This document shows positions 62,498 to 64,000 of a stretch of 64,000 nucleotides of DNA, one piece after another (within the stretch, counting starts at the first letter, position 1; every line of letters starts with the position of its first letter). The position numbers and the translations under genes are program-made. The notes under the pieces were generated by a model. The model was not told the origin of the DNA. It saw only the letters and a program-made list of their open reading frames with translations, and did no database searches. Source of the DNA: Flammeovirgaceae bacterium (GTDB lineage: Bacteria > Bacteroidota > Bacteroidia > Cytophagales > Cyclobacteriaceae); contig JAJTGY010000006.1 in NCBI GenBank assembly GCA_021298015.1, positions 62,001-126,000 on the forward strand, read 5' to 3'.

Positions 62498-64000
62498 TCA
62501 GATGTCTTTTGCCTTTTGTACGGTGAAATAGAACGTACTCCCTTTACCTTCCTCGGTCTCGAGCCGGATAGTTCCTCCATTCTTCTCCACAAACTCCTTG
62601 CACAAGATCAGGCCCAGGCCTGTACCTTTTTCATTTGCCGTGCCGCGCGTGCTGTAGCCGGTCGTTTTTTCAAACAAAAGTTTTTGCACTTCCGGCTTTA
62701 TGCCCACGCCATTGTCGGCAATGGCAATTTCGTAAAAGGAGCCGAGGTCCTGAGCCGAAATTTTGATAACCCCTCCGGCATCGGTGAATTTGATTGCATT
62801 TAGAATCAGATTGCGGAATACCAGATTAATCATGTTAAGGTCTGCCCAGCCCATAGTGCCCTCCCGAATGTTGTTTTCCATCCGAATATCTTTCGTGTGC
62901 AAAGAGCTCAGCAGCGAGAAATTGGTTTGAGCCACCACCCGCAAGTCAATTTTTTCGGGAATGATTTTTAGTTTCTCCATTTGCAGCAAGGCCCAATCCA
63001 GTAAATTGTTGATTAAGGAGCGCGTGTGATTAAACTGTACTTTCAATTCCTTGGTTAGTCGGGCGAACTCTTCCGGCTTGATCTGGTTGTTATCCAGCAG
63101 CGTGAGAATAGCGGCCAGCGCATTCATGGGTGACCGCAAGTCGTGCGAAATGATGGAGAAGAATTTGTCTTTCACCTGGTTGAGTTGCTCCAATTCAACG
63201 CTGCGTTTTTTGATTTCTTCCTGGTGCTCCATCAGCAGCTTGTTGATGCGAATTCTCCGCTGACCACTCCGGTAAATGGTAAACATGAGAATGCCGGTGA
63301 GCGCAATGGCTACTACCAATATGCTTTGTATAAGCTCCTGCCGCCTGATTTCGTCTTCGCGCTCGGCCTTAAATATATTGAGCTGAGCAATTTCTTTATC
63401 CTTACCCTCTGTTTCGAATTGCAACTGATCGCGAAAGAGTTGCTGCTCCATGTCCTGGCTAAACAGGCTGTCGCGTACGGAGTGGTAGCTCTTAAAATAG
63501 CGCAAAGCCTCAGCTGGATTTCCTTCTTGTTCTGCCAGCTGCGAAAGTTGCAAGTAGCATTCCATCTCCAGTTTTTGCGCATTCATCCGCTCAGCCGTGG
63601 CCAAACTTGTTTCAAAAAGTTGCTCGGCTTCCCTGAATTTTTTCTGGGCCACAAATACTTTGCCTTTGCCGAGGTACGTGTTGGCCAGGCCAAAAACGTT
63701 ACCGGTCTTTTGGTACAGCCTCGTGGCCGAATCGTAGTACAGCAGGGCAATGTCGTTTAACCCCTGCACTTGGTACAGCGAAGCCAGTTTGCCATAAATA
63801 CGGGGCTCGATAAACGCAATACGCTGCGCGCGTGCCGACTGCAGGGCACGCAGCAGGTACGTTTCGGCTTTTTCATATTCGCCCATGCGCATAAATAGAT
63901 CACCCTCTTCTTCAAACGTATAGGCTTCCGCTTCGGTGTCTTTAATGCCTTGGCTAATCTTTCGGCTAAACTCAAAATGACTTAAGGCGATGTCGTATTG
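62498..64000 (-). CDS. TPR-containing sensor histidine kinase, 5'-truncated by window edge
   Basis: The frame is open to the right edge, so the N-terminus is missing. The visible 500 residues start in tetratricopeptide repeats. A membrane helix (ELIQSILVVAIALTGILMFTIYRS) follows, then a coiled coil and the HisKA domain DKFFSIISHDLRSPMNALAAIL with the phospho-acceptor His. The ATPase domain has NLILNAIKFTDAG (N box), IADNGVGIKP (G1), a KTTGYSTRG F-like segment and GTGLGLILCKEFVEKNGG (G2). No receiver domain is visible. Its regulator is not in the window. Confidence 0.93.
   Translation of the reverse strand, partial: QYDIALSHFEFSRKISQGIKDTEAEAYTFEEEGDLFMRMGEYEKAETYLLRALQSARAQRIAFIEPRIYGKLASLYQVQGLNDIALLYYDSATRLYQKTGNVFGLANTYLGKGKVFVAQKKFREAEQLFETSLATAERMNAQKLEMECYLQLSQLAEQEGNPAEALRYFKSYHSVRDSLFSQDMEQQLFRDQLQFETEGKDKEIAQLNIFKAEREDEIRRQELIQSILVVAIALTGILMFTIYRSGQRRIRINKLLMEHQEEIKKRSVELEQLNQVKDKFFSIISHDLRSPMNALAAILTLLDNNQIKPEEFARLTKELKVQFNHTRSLINNLLDWALLQMEKLKIIPEKIDLRVVAQTNFSLLSSLHTKDIRMENNIREGTMGWADLNMINLVFRNLILNAIKFTDAGGVIKISAQDLGSFYEIAIADNGVGIKPEVQKLLFEKTTGYSTRGTANEKGTGLGLILCKEFVEKNGGTIRLETEEGKGSTFYFTVQKAKDI

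Overview
The window looks like a chromosomal segment of a Bacteroidota bacterium, most probably a Cytophagales-type heterotroph. The evidence is type IX secretion genes (porT, a PorP/SprF gene and a leftover type IX sorting domain), TAnnTTTG promoter boxes instead of sigma-70 -10 boxes, Bacteroidota-restricted families (DUF5606, DUF2851, DUF6588-like), and menaquinone-type menG. The base composition is moderately GC-rich. Genes are dense, mostly housekeeping, and often overlap by 1-8 nt. I saw no tRNA, rRNA, CRISPR array or prophage.

Layout. 1-9.4 kb: an edge-truncated hydrolase, a lipoprotein, an orphan MacB-type ATPase, a cobalamin adenosyltransferase, a YkvI-like transporter, ilvE, prfB with its programmed frameshift, an MFS exporter and a lysoplasmalogenase-like protein. 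9.4-22.7 kb: MgtC, a DUF2807 protein, a Tet-like MFS, an RNase D-like exonuclease, nhaC, a saccharopine-dehydrogenase-like enzyme, small lipid-related proteins, a GT2, rsgA-waaA, and a tandem pair of secreted DUF6588-like proteins. 22.8-25.1 kb: the two genes for 8-amino-Kdo synthesis (kdnA, kdnB), broken by three in-frame nonsense codons. 25.1-28 kb: a crotonase, then a GIY-YIG nuclease gene set between related nested palindromes in inverted orientation, then a low-molecular-weight phosphatase and a CPBP protein. 28-37.8 kb: lysC, fbp, engB, menG-porT, an SDR, an esterase, cdd, a second saccharopine dehydrogenase, rnhA and marC-like. 37.8-40.9 kb: SulP, beta-carbonic anhydrase and SbtA, which together make a bicarbonate-uptake module. 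41-44.8 kb: aroQ, xerD, DUF4136, pyrD and PorP/SprF. 44.8-51.6 kb: a two-component system with a TPR sensor kinase and a LuxR-type regulator, a co-transcribed secreted protein, a convergent paralogue and two lipoproteins. 51.6-64 kb: an S9 oligopeptidase, a decayed sorting domain, ftsK, a lolA-like gene, pyrF, DUF2851, a membrane protein, a NeuD-like acyltransferase, a nucleoside phosphorylase, and a second TPR histidine kinase cut by the right edge.

The most novel-looking material is (1) a 21-bp near-identical site upstream of two separate minus-strand genes flanking the LuxR-type two-component pair, which defines a candidate local regulon of secreted proteins; (2) the palindrome-bracketed GIY-YIG unit, whose hairpins show compensatory base changes; (3) the Kdo8N locus caught in early decay; and (4) a set of genes whose -7 promoter box lies only 3-5 nt before the start codon, implying leaderless or nearly leaderless mRNAs.
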